Source: Scleromitrula shiraiana (lineage: Eukaryota; Ascomycota; Leotiomycetes; Helotiales; Sclerotiniaceae). Taken from it: a DNA stretch of 64,000 nucleotides. Location of the stretch: NCBI GenBank assembly GCA_028455995.1, contig JABELC010000004.1, forward strand, positions 3,408,501-3,472,500. The letters run 5' to 3'. Shown piece after piece: positions 35,612 to 47,715 of the stretch (position 1 is its first letter; every line of letters begins with the position of its first letter). A model generated the notes under the pieces. The model searched no databases, was not told where the DNA came from, and saw only the letters and a program-made list of their open reading frames with translations. The position numbers and the translations under genes are program-made.

Positions 35612-36314
35612 ATCGAATATAGCACTTAATAGTCATAACATACCTTTGTTTGGTACAAAAGTAAGATGCTGAACTATTGGAAAGCTACTTTGTCGCCTTT
35701 TTGGACTTTAATATTTTAGAGTTAAGACTCAAGGATTTTATGTATTGGAATTCTTTTTGGTATGCGTTCGATGGTGAGCAACAAAGTTTTAGACAATTAG
35801 AATCGGAACAATGATCAATAGGATAGGGTTTATGTTTCCATAATTGAAGTTCAAATATTAGGAAAGAGAGGGCTGTAGCAGATATAACCATCGCACTCAA
35901 CGCTGTTGAGGCTGTCATCACTTCCTAAGAGGCTGACATACAGTGCGGGGCAGACCAATGATTGTGAGATCGAATTACTGCTGTAAATATACTGTAAAAA
36001 CAACGGAGAAATGACAACATTGAGTCTATTGATTCTAAGAATATGACTTTTGAGTCACTCCTACGACACAACTGGGTCAGTACAAGTAGTTGAAATGGCT
36101 GATTTCATGTCAGGAAATACTTTTTTGTCATAGGTAGGCAAGATTGAGTATTTAATTATAATGCTTGTTCCTAAACCAAAAAATATATAAAGAAAATAAA
36201 ATAGACAGTAGAGTCGGATTAATATCAACAAAAATATTATCTTTAAAAGGGAAGTTCTGTTTGCTTCTTCCGGTATCGGATAAATAGCTCAGCACTTTAC
36301 GACGATGTTACCAT
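35612..36314. other. Spacer between convergent NLR gene and HET pseudogene
   Basis: About 700 bp, AT-rich, with no domain-bearing frame. It holds the 3' ends of two convergent genes. A 78-codon minus-strand frame (35685-35921) has no support. Confidence 0.45.
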
Positions 36315-38596
36315 TTAGATTAATTTGCACCTCGTCGGTTCTACCCCATCAAACCAAGGGAAGAATTTATAATGGGGTGAATCTCCACTGGTGAACATTC
36401 CGACCTTCTTGAAAACATTATTAACTCTTGTGGTGCATGAATTGCACGAGTGGGCCGCGATTTTGAGTTCTGGGATTGTCAATACTCGAGATTGTCTCTC
36501 CTGTTTCCTCCAGCAAAATTCCCTGCCATACAAGCAACGTACTGGACGACACTTTTGAGAAATGTATATTTGCTGCTAGCGCTCAGAGTTTGGCTTCGCT
36601 TCCCCGCCGAAAGTCATCTCACGATTTCCCTTTTTTGGTCGTGGTGTAATCAAGATATGCAGTTGCCCAATTCTTGTTGGACTCTTCACTGATGTTGTGA
36701 TCAAGACGAGAACGAAGCAGATGATTATTATGCAGCGGATTTCGTTCATCAGACCATTCATCATAAGATTTATCACTCCAAAACAATACCTCTTTTAATC
36801 TACCTTTTATTTCTATCATTTCATCTTTAACACTACCAAACGGCTCTTTTGGATCATTGAGGTTGCATTTAACGCTGATTATCTCCATCACGGAAGGATT
36901 ACTTTCTTCTGACTCAGATACCCCAACAGGATTGGAATAACTAAGCTAACTCCACGTGGGCGGGAGCAAGGCTTCCGGTGCAGTCTTTTTTTTTTCAATG
37001 GACGCCAAAGTAGGGTTGATCTAAGAGATTCAATCCAATGACCAGCGGCATAGATATTACCAGTGACTGTATGGAATTCCCGAGCTAAAGCTGAAAGTGC
37101 GCGATATCTATCACTTTCAAGGGTGATGAAGCGACTAGAGTATCGTCCCATAACAAGTGCCCAGAATTTATAGAGCTCGGAATTATTAGGTGGTAGTGAA
37201 TTTGGAAATCTTAGAACATTTTTCCACGCTTTCCCGGCACGGAAATCGCGTCTTTCGTAATGATTTTCGTAGCAGCTCCAGTATAGGTGAGGAGATGAAA
37301 AAACTAAACAGCGAGGACTAAGAACACCTTCTTGCAGGCACCACGCACGAGTATCCATAGGATCGGGCTCGTCTCGCGTTTCGTGAAGATATTCGCGAAG
37401 AAGGATGCTTCCAGATTTCTTATCTTTAATGTTTAGTGGAACTCAAATCAGTATCTCCGGAGTCGGCCTGGAACTCAAGAAGCCCTCATCTGTATCCTTA
37501 GCAGAAGCTGCAATGATAGTCAATTGCGAATTCTTATATATTTCGGTCATTTTTGCCAGTTCAATGCTTTGATCTTCCTTGGAGTTTTGGATAACGCATA
37601 GTGAATCTATCCAAATATATTTAAATCCTAGCTTTCGAGTAATAGTAATGGCATCTCGAATTGTAAGTGGGAGTTCATTCAGATCTATGTGGTTGAATCT
37701 TGGAAAAATATTGGCTGAAGACGTGATGTGAAGGTCAATTTTGCCCCAACAATAGCTGAGACAAACGTAGCCATCGATGTTTTTGTACTTGGTGTCACAT
37801 AATCGTAGGCTCTCTTCATTAAAAGGGTGAATTTCTGATAGTCGACCCGGTAAGATCATGTCCAAGTTGTCAAGTTTAACTCCGCAGCTGGGATGAGAAT
37901 CCGTGCAATTTGCTAACCATCTTTTGGCCAGATCTAGATTACTCTCAGAGGACATATCGACATCAAACTCTCTCTCAAGTTTGACCAGTCAGGCAAGATG
38001 CCATCTTCATCTATTGATTTGCTTTGATTAAGTAACAATACAACATATCACAAACGAAAGGATACTGACCACTTAGAAGATACCCCACTAAATACATGCT
38101 ATAAGTATGAATTTTTTCCATCTAAAAGAAATGCATAGCAGTTCTTGAATATAATCCACTCGATTTTCACTTCAGTATCATCCTCGAACAGTAGATTTTT
38201 CCATTATTCAGGTAGCCAATATCCCTCCACCCAATCATGGTCGCGAAGTTTAAATTTTAGCAACAAGGCACAGAGCTCACATCCATTACTAGAGTTAAAC
38301 TCTAGTTCAGAAATGAAATCATTGTACAAGCATGTGTGCCTCCATAATATCAGGTCTCCGGAGTCTTCATCTCTAGCCTCATCCACGTTGAGAGATGAGA
38401 TATCAAGGATCTTTGTACACATTTGACAAAGAGTAGAGAACTTCTCTATCTCTTTTGAAGAGGAAGAACAAACTTGATTGAAATTGAGGCAAGCAGTTTC
38501 TTTCGCGCCGGTAGAATCTACCTCATCGGAATTGGGTAGATATTCTCCATTCGGCTCGGCCGCCGCGGCAAAGGAGGTTGTCCTATCAAGAGTCAT
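36315..38596 (-). pseudogene. HET-domain (heterokaryon incompatibility) gene, decayed
   Basis: The N-terminal piece starts at an ATG at 38596 and carries CQMCTKI and NGCELCALLLK, the Cys pairs found before HET domains. The HET core is in 37955-37446: YVCLSYCWG, LPLTIRDAITITRKLGFKYIWIDSLCVIQ, IYKNSQLTIIAASAKDTDEGFLSSR. A TGA at 37443-37445 interrupts, and the same frame then continues into TRAWCLQEGVLSPRCLVF. A T10 run at 36986-36995 (A10 on the coding strand) breaks the frame next. In the restored phase the usual Trp-Ser-Trp block reads Trp-Ser-stop (TAG at 36946-36948). A further shift separates the piece ending at 36619 from the terminal piece with VFKKVGMFTSGD (to 36315). Intact HET proteins trigger cell death on non-self recognition. 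At least four lesions make a functional full-length product very unlikely. It faces the NLR gene tail to tail. Confidence 0.85.
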
Positions 38597-39449
38597 TCCC
38601 TCGACGGATTCCGATAAGCAGCTAAACTTTATTATCTTGATAATATGTAGCTGGTGGATGAGTGCTATGTTCTTAACAAATATTCGTAGGTAGATTAATC
38701 TTCAAAGTAATCACAAGAATGCAAGTGAAAACGATGTTGCTATTCTTGAATAGCCGAACATCGCTGTGGATATATGTACGAGTAAGCATGTAGTTCGTAA
38801 AGCAGTGTCAGCTTAAACCCATGTATTTGCAGCTTCATCATCGCATTCAATGCAGCTCTGTTATCAAGCACTTGAGGCACCTAAAGGAATTCGGTTGAAA
38901 TCGTCCCGTTGTACTCATTATTTATATGCGATGGTCTTCATGCTACTCCTGGTTTCTTTCTAACCGCAAACCGAAAGTCAGCCAAGCAGCAAATACCTCC
39001 ATCTTTCTCATAGTAGGTTACATAAAATTGATCCTGAATTGACACTTCAGTCAATCATGGGATTTTACGCTTTTTCCAGTGCCGGAATCCGGGAAAGACT
39101 TGGATTTTTAAGCAAGTTTCTAGGTGCGAGCTGCTGAATGTTTTTTTGGGTGTGTTTTTCTCCAACTCGGTTGAACTGTCGCTGTTGATCGTCGTTCTCA
39201 CGCCCATCATCTTTTTTCGTAGATCCTGCGTTAGCAACGACTCCAGGGCTGCACGGCTTTGAGATTAGCCTGACACGCCCAGGCTCGGGCCGCGTTCGGT
39301 CCAGAACAAGGATGATCATGTGATCCTTATCGAAACTGTCCAAGCTCCGATAAGTTGCAAAAAATAATTTCTCCAAGACCAAACCTTCAACCTTCCACCA
39401 TTTACCTCCAACAACCACAGTACCAAACGAATCTCAATCAATTTCGAAA
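38597..39449. other. Spacer between HET pseudogene and dbp9
   Basis: About 850 bp, head to head. It should hold the dbp9 promoter and the former HET promoter. No further gene is supported; a 117-codon minus frame (39065-39418) lies in the likely dbp9 leader. Confidence 0.45.
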
Positions 39450-41368
39450 ATGAAACGCAAATTAGACATAAACGATGTTCCTGTACCGACTGAGGCTTCA
39501 GATAAAGTAAAGAACGATGTTACATTTGCCAGTTTAGGACTCGATGCCCGTTTGCTTCAAGGAATCGCGAAGCAAAACTTTCAAGCACCAACACTCGTAC
39601 AAAGTAAAGCAATTCCTCTTACATTGGAAGGACGAGATATATTAGCCAGAGCCAAAACAGGATCCGGAAAAACCGCTGCCTATCTTCTTCCAATAATCCA
39701 TTCGATATTGAAACGTAAAGAGGTACGCTAATTTCCACGCATTGTATATGAAATTCTTGAACTGACGATCGCAGACTTCTAATACTCAACGCACATCCGC
39801 CCTGATCTTGGTACCTACTCGTGAACTCGCAGAACAAGTTTATAAGACGGTCGAATCTTTTACCGTATTCTGCGCCAAGAATGTTCGCGCGATAAATCTT
39901 ACACAACGAGTTTCCGATGCTGTACAACGATCATTACTTGCGGATTCTCCAGATATTGTTATAGCGACACCTGCGCGAGCTTCGTTGAACGTTAATACAT
40001 CCGCTCTCTCGCTCGAAAATCTCACGCACATGGTCATTGATGAGGCCGATTTGGTTCTAAACTATGGTTACGATGAAGATCTACAGAACGTTGCGAAGAG
40101 CATGCCAAAGGGTGTACAAACCGTTCTGATGAGTGCCACGCTTACCGATGAGGTGGAAACTCTTAAAAGCCTGTTCTGCCGCAACCCCGCAATATTGAAA
40201 TTGGAGGAGGCAGAGGACGAAGGAGAAGGTGTTAGTCAATTTGTTGTGAAGTAGGTTTTCGTTCCATGCGCATTCGAGTATAATACTGACATGTCGTAGA
40301 TGTGCCGAAGACGAGAAATTCCTCCTCACTTATGTCATATTCAAGCTTAAACTGATCAAGGGCAAGTGTATTATATTTGTTGGGGATATTGATAGATGCT
40401 ATCGACTGAAGTTATTTCTGGAGCAATTTGGAACAAAAAGCTGCATTCTTAATTCACAACTACCAGTCAATTCTCGAATTCACGTTGTGGAAGAATTTAA
40501 CAAAAACGTTTACGATATTATAATTGCTTCAGATGAACACGAAGTTTTGGGTGACGAAGATGAGCCCAAAGCCGAAGAGGTTGAAGAAGACGGGAATGAT
40601 GCAAACGAGGGGAAGGAATCAGAAAATATAAGCACACAAAAGGAGGCTAAACAACCTTCGAAAAAGAAACAAAAAACTGGTAAGAAAGATAAGGAATACG
40701 GTGTTTCAAGAGGAATTGACTTCAAAAATGTTGCCTGTGTTCTAAATTTCGACCTACCAACCTCATCAAAGTCATACACACACAGAATTGGTAGAACTGC
40801 TCGAGCAGGACAAACAGGAATGGCACTTTCTTTTGTTATACCGGCAGACCAGTATCGAAAGCACAAACCTACGAGCATCGAATCGGCAAAAGACGACGAG
40901 AAAGTGCTAGCAAAAATTATCAAGCATCAAACTAAAAAGGGCAAGGAGGTCAAACCATACAACTTTGATATGAAACAAGTTGATGCATTTCGATATCGAA
41001 TGGGAGATGCCCTCCGTGCCGTCACTGGTATCGCAATTCAGGAAGCGAAGACTCGGGAAATCAGACAGGAATTAATGAAGAGCGAGAAACTCAAGAGACA
41101 TTTTGAAGAGAACCCGAGCGATTTATACCACCTCCGCCATGACGGCGAATTGCGCCCTGCCAGAGTTCAAGCTCATTTGAAACATGTTCCAGAATATCTT
41201 CTTCCAAAAGAAGGCAGAAAAGGAATCACAGATGTTGGGTTTGTAGGAATCAGGAAGACCAGCGAGAATAGGATTAGGAAGGCTAGGATGGCGAATAAAG
41301 CGAAGGGACGTGGAAAGGGGAGGAAGTCAGATCCTTTGAAAACTTTCAAGGCGAAATTGAAGAAATAA
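39450..41368 (+). CDS. dbp9: DEAD-box RNA helicase Dbp9 (60S ribosome biogenesis)
   Basis: Three exons: 39450-39722, 39775-40250 and 40300-41368, with introns of 52 and 49 bp; the frame is kept, giving 605 residues. All DEAD-box motifs are visible: Q motif (Phe26 to Gln51), Walker A AKTGSGKT (68-75), PTREL (105-109), DEAD (180-183), SAT (211-213) and HRIGRTARAG (411-420). The Dbp9/DDX56 signature is the NYGYDEDL after DEAD, the late GIDFKNVACVLNFDLP, and the C-terminal block HVPEYLLPKEG with a basic tail (KAKGRGKGRKS). An acidic/Lys-rich insertion of about 60 residues (about 328-388) sits in helicase domain 2, as is usual in fungal Dbp9. The enzyme is an ATP-dependent nucleolar helicase needed for early 60S subunit assembly (27S pre-rRNA processing). 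Assignment is firm. Confidence 0.95.
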
Positions 41369-43354
41369 TTAGTAGGCAGCAGCTTCGAATGAGAGAGTAT
41401 TTTACTATGACCACGGTACTTACATCTTGACGTGGGAGCCTTTAAAGTTTGTTTGTAATATGGATACCAGAAAATTTATTTGTTTGCAATAGAATTTGTT
41501 CAGTTATTTATGCTCGTACTCACGTTCTGATGGACCTCATCCCATCCATGTTACCCAAGTCTCCATTTCTTTTATTTCCATCTAATCACATACGCAAGTG
41601 CGCTGAAAATATCTTCAGACTTCAAGCCTTCCCCCTCCCCAATTTCTTTCTCTGCTCGACTCCATTTGATTCATGACATGCACGAGATCATGAACAAATC
41701 ATTACTGTTATTTTCCGTATCGCAGTGGTGCTAATGTTTCTTGGCCTCGATCGGAAATTAGCAAAACCACAAGAGAGTTACCGGCAAGAGTCCATGATTA
41801 AGGGCACCAATTCATAGTAACGTGGGCCAAAAGAGTGATCTCAGAATGGACGAGGGCAGCGACACTGGTTACAAATGCCGTCTGCGTCGTTTTCAAGCAG
41901 TTATCTCATTTTTGAAGTGGTTATGGACACGATGTTTCAGTTCCGTTCGCTCCTTCCATAATGATCGCCTACCCAGCGATCAAAAATTTGAAGGGAACTT
42001 CCCGATGATGTACTAATACGGTATCGGAGTGCAAACTGAAATTTATTGTTTCAAATTCGAACTGTACCTCATCATCGGCATCTGGTTCGGAAGAGGGTCC
42101 AAGTTGCAATTTGAATAGAGAAATCGCTAAACTATGAGGATAGAGGTATTGAATGATGCTACCAACATTTGAATGGATCAAGCGGGCTACAGACAAGTAG
42201 CATTCCAAAGTCATAGTATAGTCTCAGAGATTGAGAGGGGATTAGATGATAGGGATCAGAATATATTGAATTGTGGGGTTTTTTTACACTGTCAGTTAGA
42301 CATACTTTTGTTATCCTCCGAATTTCAGATCGAGTATTCACTCCATCCCTTCAGGACGTAGGATGAATGTATGAAAGGTATATCAGCTTTCTGAATGTGC
42401 TAGGTGTAAAATCGATCAGACTTTCTTCAGCAGGAATGACACTTTGAGGCTTGCTCAAGTACCATTCGCATCTTGGGTTTCTCTTCTAAGTTTTGCTCCC
42501 AGCATAGTACCAATCAGGAAGGGAATATGAGAATCAATATTCCGTTCACTGCCATATTCAATCTCTTGTTGTCGTTCTCTCTGTCTTGATATCAACAAAA
42601 GTTTAACCTGTTTGAACCTACCGCAATTCACTAAGGTCGGCGGCACGGCAGTATTGCAATATATTCTCTTTCCAATTGTTTCTCTTCTATCATCAACAAT
42701 TCCTTCCACCTCTACAACTTCCTTACCTTTGACAACTCCTCCTAATCTTGATCAATGTCAATATCAAACGCGAAAATCAGTGCCCATAACACAGCTGATA
42801 CGGAAATTAACAACAAACAAATGAGAAGACCATACCGATATTATTGCTAGCTTGGCTCGGCTTTATATTGCCAAATTAATCAACAAAACGTCCAACTCTC
42901 ACCTTTCGATGATCTTGAAGCCTTACATCCATATTACAGAACGACTTCTCTATTACACTGTCGGTAGACTAACTTTGCTCTCTTACCCTTCGTTGACTTC
43001 CACCATCTCTTTGGGCCTACACCAAATTCTTCCTTCGTCAGTGTACCGCATTCCATTTACATTTTACTATCATTGAATTTGCGATTTACAACAATCTCAG
43101 ACACCTTGGCTCTATCACTCCACTTTGTCTCTTGACTTGTCGACCTGGACTTTTAAAAATATCCTTTTTTCTATTACCCCGCTCCATATCTAGAACCGTC
43201 TTCATCCCAACTTTCATTCTCTGCAAACCACATTCACTGAGCCACGTTGTTGATGATATTTTATTGGCTAGGCCCAATCATAATATCGTTACCATAACAT
43301 CCCTTTCAACCTTTCAACTTTGCTTTCAGCCTAGTATTGCAGTTTTCGGGAAAC
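41369..43354. other. Gene-free stretch upstream of the coiled-coil gene
   Basis: About 2 kb with only short frames. The last several hundred bases are pyrimidine-rich and rich in TTC/CTTT, as is common for long fungal 5' leaders. No domain is seen. Confidence 0.5.
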
Positions 43355-46300
43355 ATGGATTCTCATGATGAATGGTATTTGGATGATATGGATCCATTCC
43401 CCAGAGGTCATGATCTTCAACAGCGGCATAGAGGCGTGGTTGTGAGAAATTCTCAGGCGAAGTCTGTTTCATTCGATGATGATGTTAAATATTCGCCTGG
43501 TCAACATTCCTCTGGCCCAAATCATCGTCCGCAACTAACTAAGAAAGCTGAAGCTTACAATATCTACGATCCATCTTCAGAAGACGACTATCTTTCGAAT
43601 GACAACTTTACTTCCATGGCCCATTCATTGCAACAAAAGAGAGCGAGAATTTCAACGGAATTCTCGCCAATTGCCAACAAAAGACATCAGAGCGAGCGCC
43701 CTAATGGTATGCCCACCGCACAGACGAGGAATCCTGCAGCAACTATTCTCGTTGACAATAATGGACAACGAAACCTCACTCCGCAGATTGATGCCATTAT
43801 GTGCAATGGACATGCTAGTATTGGGAAATACTCTGGAAACCATAACGGTGATACAAGGGAAAGGTTATCTCGCGGCAGTCGCCAGCAAGAAGACAATATC
43901 GATAGAATTGGGTATTCTCCCCAAATTCCTCGATCAAATCTCGCCAAGCAGAAAAGTCATGAATTCTCCAATCGGCGCGATCGAACACCCTACCTCCATT
44001 CAAACGTTGAGAACTTTAATCTGTATAATACACCCAGCCGGAAAAATCAACAAGAAACTGGACGACGTTGTGAGCAGAGTGTCAGTGAAGATTATTACTA
44101 CAGTGAGCGTGGAAGTGCAACTCTAAGTAACGTGTCAACACCTCAGCTCCTTGGCAATCGACTGAAGACGCCAACGCTTGCAGAGCCTCTTTGGCCCAGC
44201 GCCGGAGAATCAAGCCAAGCACCAATCCCGCAAGTGCGAGGTCGTGTTGTTGTCCAAATGCCTCACAAGGGAGAAAATGCTACTCGAAGTACCACACCAC
44301 ATACCCAGGGGAACCGGTTAGTAAGAGGCGCTTCTGTAGCACCCATCACGCCACAGAGCTCCTTCAAGCGGCCAGCGGTACGACAAGATATTTTCTTGGA
44401 TGACGATGATGATGACGACGATGCACCATTGGAAAGTTATTTGAGAAGGAATAGAAACTCGCAAGCCAAAGTCAATAATAGCAAATACAATGCTACAAAA
44501 GTTCTCCCAAAGTACAGTGCTTTCAGCATTAACAAGGGTCCGAAAAATTGCTTTGAAACACCGCAAAGTCGTTCTAGTAAAGCTGGTGATGTTATCGATC
44601 TTCTTACACCCGAAAGCATCAAACCCTTCAAACTTAGTAAACAATATCTACCACCGAAAGACTGGACGCCACGAATAAGAGCTCGACACACCTCTGCCCA
44701 TGCTAACCCCATGCAAAGACCCTCAGAACGACCGCAGGTCAATAGTAACGAGTTGCAAGTGAAGACGGACGATCTTCGACAGAAGAAAGCGGCGGAGTTG
44801 ATTGTGCAGAGAGAAGCAGCCGCTCATCGTGAGCAATTTGAAGTTGAAATTTTTGGAGAAGCTGTTCCTGAGAACGAAGAAGAAAGGCGACATCGCGAAG
44901 AGGCCCTGCGCATTGAGGCTCAGCGATTGCGGGAACTAAAACGCGAACAGCGCGCGGACGAAGAAGAAGCCAAGCGATTGAAAGCCAAACAGAAATTCCA
45001 TAGATTACTCGAAAATCAGGCTGCTGAAAAACTACAGAAGGAAAAAGAAGAAGCCGAGAGAAAGGCTAAACGTGTCGAGGCCGAACGACAACGTCAAGCC
45101 CAGATGAAACTTGAGAAAGAAAAAGAAGCTCGACGCAAACAAGAAGATGTTACCAGAGCTCGTAAAGAAAGGGATGCGGCAATCCTAAAAGCTACTGAAG
45201 AAGCAAAGAAAAAAGAAGCAGCAGAGCAGGAGAGGAAGAACCATGCAAACCAACTTGCTAGGATGCATCTTCAGATACAACAAACAAATCAACAAGTTGC
45301 AGCAATACAAGCTCGTCAACTTGTGCCTGCCAAGGTATCCATAAATCAAGGTTCGATTTTTCCAAAAGCACCCATTACTCCTGTATCACTCGATCCTCTT
45401 ACCACGGATATGGACATTGACGATGATGACCTTAATTCTTTGTTTTTGCCGGACGACAATCCAGATCCTATATTCCCTCCTTCTCCAATCTCACCAAATG
45501 CAAACCCAACCGCTATTCAGGATTGTGCTAAAGACCACCCTGCCTATCATACAGATAATGCCAGAAATGACAATGAAGAGCCAGTTGTTCCGGATGGCCC
45601 TGCCACAAAGATAACCACTACTCAGATACCCACTAGTGTAGCCGAAATATTTGCTAACTCTACCACTTGTAACAATGAAGAGCCTCAAGTAGACAGAGAA
45701 GCTGAGCGTGAGGCCATTCGTCAAAAGAGAGACCAGGAGCGTCTCGCGGCACGACGTGGTGGAGCAGAATCAGTACCCACGGTTCAAAGTCCAAACAAGG
45801 CTACAACGAATAATTCTCCAAAGAGGCCTTCTGCTGCGCAGAAACCTGCACCGATAAATATCGCTACCCAGTCATCTAACCCCCCTGTCGACTCTTCAAT
45901 TGCTCAATCTACAACAAATTTGAGACCTCTGCGTGGCGGGGATATTCCAACTCACGCTGCTCCAGTTTCCAAAAGTGCCAACCCCGTCGAGATACGACCG
46001 CAATCATCAAATGTTGAGCAATCGATTGCAGCTCAAAATAACGAGGTGTCAAGAAAGCCAGAATCACTTCTTATCAGTCAGTCTGAAATGGCTGCCATTG
46101 AGGCAAATCGACATAGAATAGAAGCCGAAGCACAAGCTAAGCTTAAAGCCTTCAGGAAGGAGAAGCGAGATCGTGAAATTAAAGCACGTTACGAAAAGAA
46201 CACTATCAATTTTCGGAATAAAAAGATACAACAAGTTATACAAAAGTATGAAAAGGCTGGTAAACCTTATACTGAGGCTGATGTCAATGCTGAAGTTGAT

Positions 46301-47715
46301 AAACAAATTGCTAAGCGTGATGTATATTTCTCTACCCCATGTATTATCGTTGCTGACCAGATTCCTAGCGAGACAATAAAAAGAGACAGAAGAAAAGAGA
46401 AGAAGAACTTAATCGGGGAGATAAGCCTGCCTATGGTTTCGGTACTGTTGGAAGTCAAGTTTGCGAAATACAAAATTCCTCCTCCGAGACCCAGTCAAAC
46501 CAATCAATTCATGAAGACGAGGATGAAACCCCAGAAACTATTCAAAGAAGATTACACGAAGCACGAACCGCTGCTAGTTTGGAGGCTTTTAAGCAAAGTG
46601 ATCGAAGCAAAAGTATTCGATTATCCCAGGCGAGCGCAACAAAACGAATGGCACCTGTAGTTGCAAGTGACTCCGAAGAATCAGAGGAAGATCCTGACGA
46701 TGAAGAAATTGTGGCGGAAAACATAGCCCATGTCCAGAAAGTCTTAGAAAGTCAGCAAAATGGGAAAGCTGGCGAAGAACAAACACAAGCAGATTCGGAA
46801 GAACAGTCTCCAGCCGAACAAGACGCCGTGACAAACCACCTCAATCCAGACGATTATGGTACTCAGATTGTTGGGCCAATGCCAGATATGTCTTCATCCT
46901 TCGGAGGAGCATCTATGCAAAAACCAACCCATACTCAAGAGGTTCGTGCTACACAAGCGAGAATGTCAAATCACACCTTCTCTCCTGCTTCGACGCCAAC
47001 GGTACTCCAAGCCGCAAATTACAAAATGGTGAACGTCTACTATGTTATGACACAGACAGTTCTTCAATCTAAAAATCCAGACGAGTCTGACAGAGAAGAT
47101 GAATTGACCATGGAGAAGAGATTCCTTGACATTGAAGAAGCTAATAAGCATGCGCAAGGCCTTGTGAATGAATACCGGAAAAAGAAAGATTACATAACAG
47201 CGATTCAAGAAAAATGGGATGATGATCACTTGTATGATGCTGTAATCATGTCTGGCTCACAGAAAATAATCAAAGTTTACGTTAAAGGGGTTGCGATGGA
47301 TCCCAAAGATATTGATAAATACGACCCACGAGAAATAACACCAAGATTTGCTTCCCGATACTACATGATCGTATGCACCAAAGTCACAGAAACTCATGAC
47401 GCTGATACAAACAGTACAAGCAAGAAAATCAAGACATTCTTGCTGAAGCCCGATAAACTTTATACGGTATTAGAAATGGCTAACCATGATGCTTGCGAGT
47501 GTTTCATTGCTAGAATGCGACCAACAGATGAAACCGTGGAACACCAGGAGGATTACGAACAATTAATGGCTGTTGCGAGGGGCACTAGGGATGAAGCTAA
47601 TAGGGATAAAAATCTTATTGATTGCGATGTTACCAAGGACCAGGTTGAATGGATCAAGTATTCAAGATTCAGAGTTGAGGTTTCAATTTCTGAGACCACG
47701 GGACCGATCAATTAG
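43355..47715 (+). CDS. Large disordered/coiled-coil protein of unknown function
   Basis: Two exons, 43355-46321 and 46369-47715. The 47-bp intron has a GTATAT donor, a CTGAC branch and a CTAG acceptor, and the frame is kept. The product is 1437 residues from ATG 43355 (MDSHDEWYLDDMDPF). Residues 1 to about 470 are disordered and rich in Ser/Asn/Arg, with an eight-Asp run near 350. Residues about 480-655 form a long single-helix/coiled coil dense in Glu, Lys, Arg and Ala (REQRADEEEAKRLKAKQK). Another charged helix lies at about 905-1000, before an acidic region with repeated DSEESEEDPDDEE. The last ~235 residues (from about 1203, VYYVMTQTVLQSKNP onward) look folded, with alternating strands and helices (MVNVYYVMTQ, IIKVYVKGVAMDP, YYMIVCTKV). 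I do not recognise the family. A structural or nuclear scaffold is a guess from composition only. There are no membrane segments or catalytic motifs. Confidence 0.75.
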
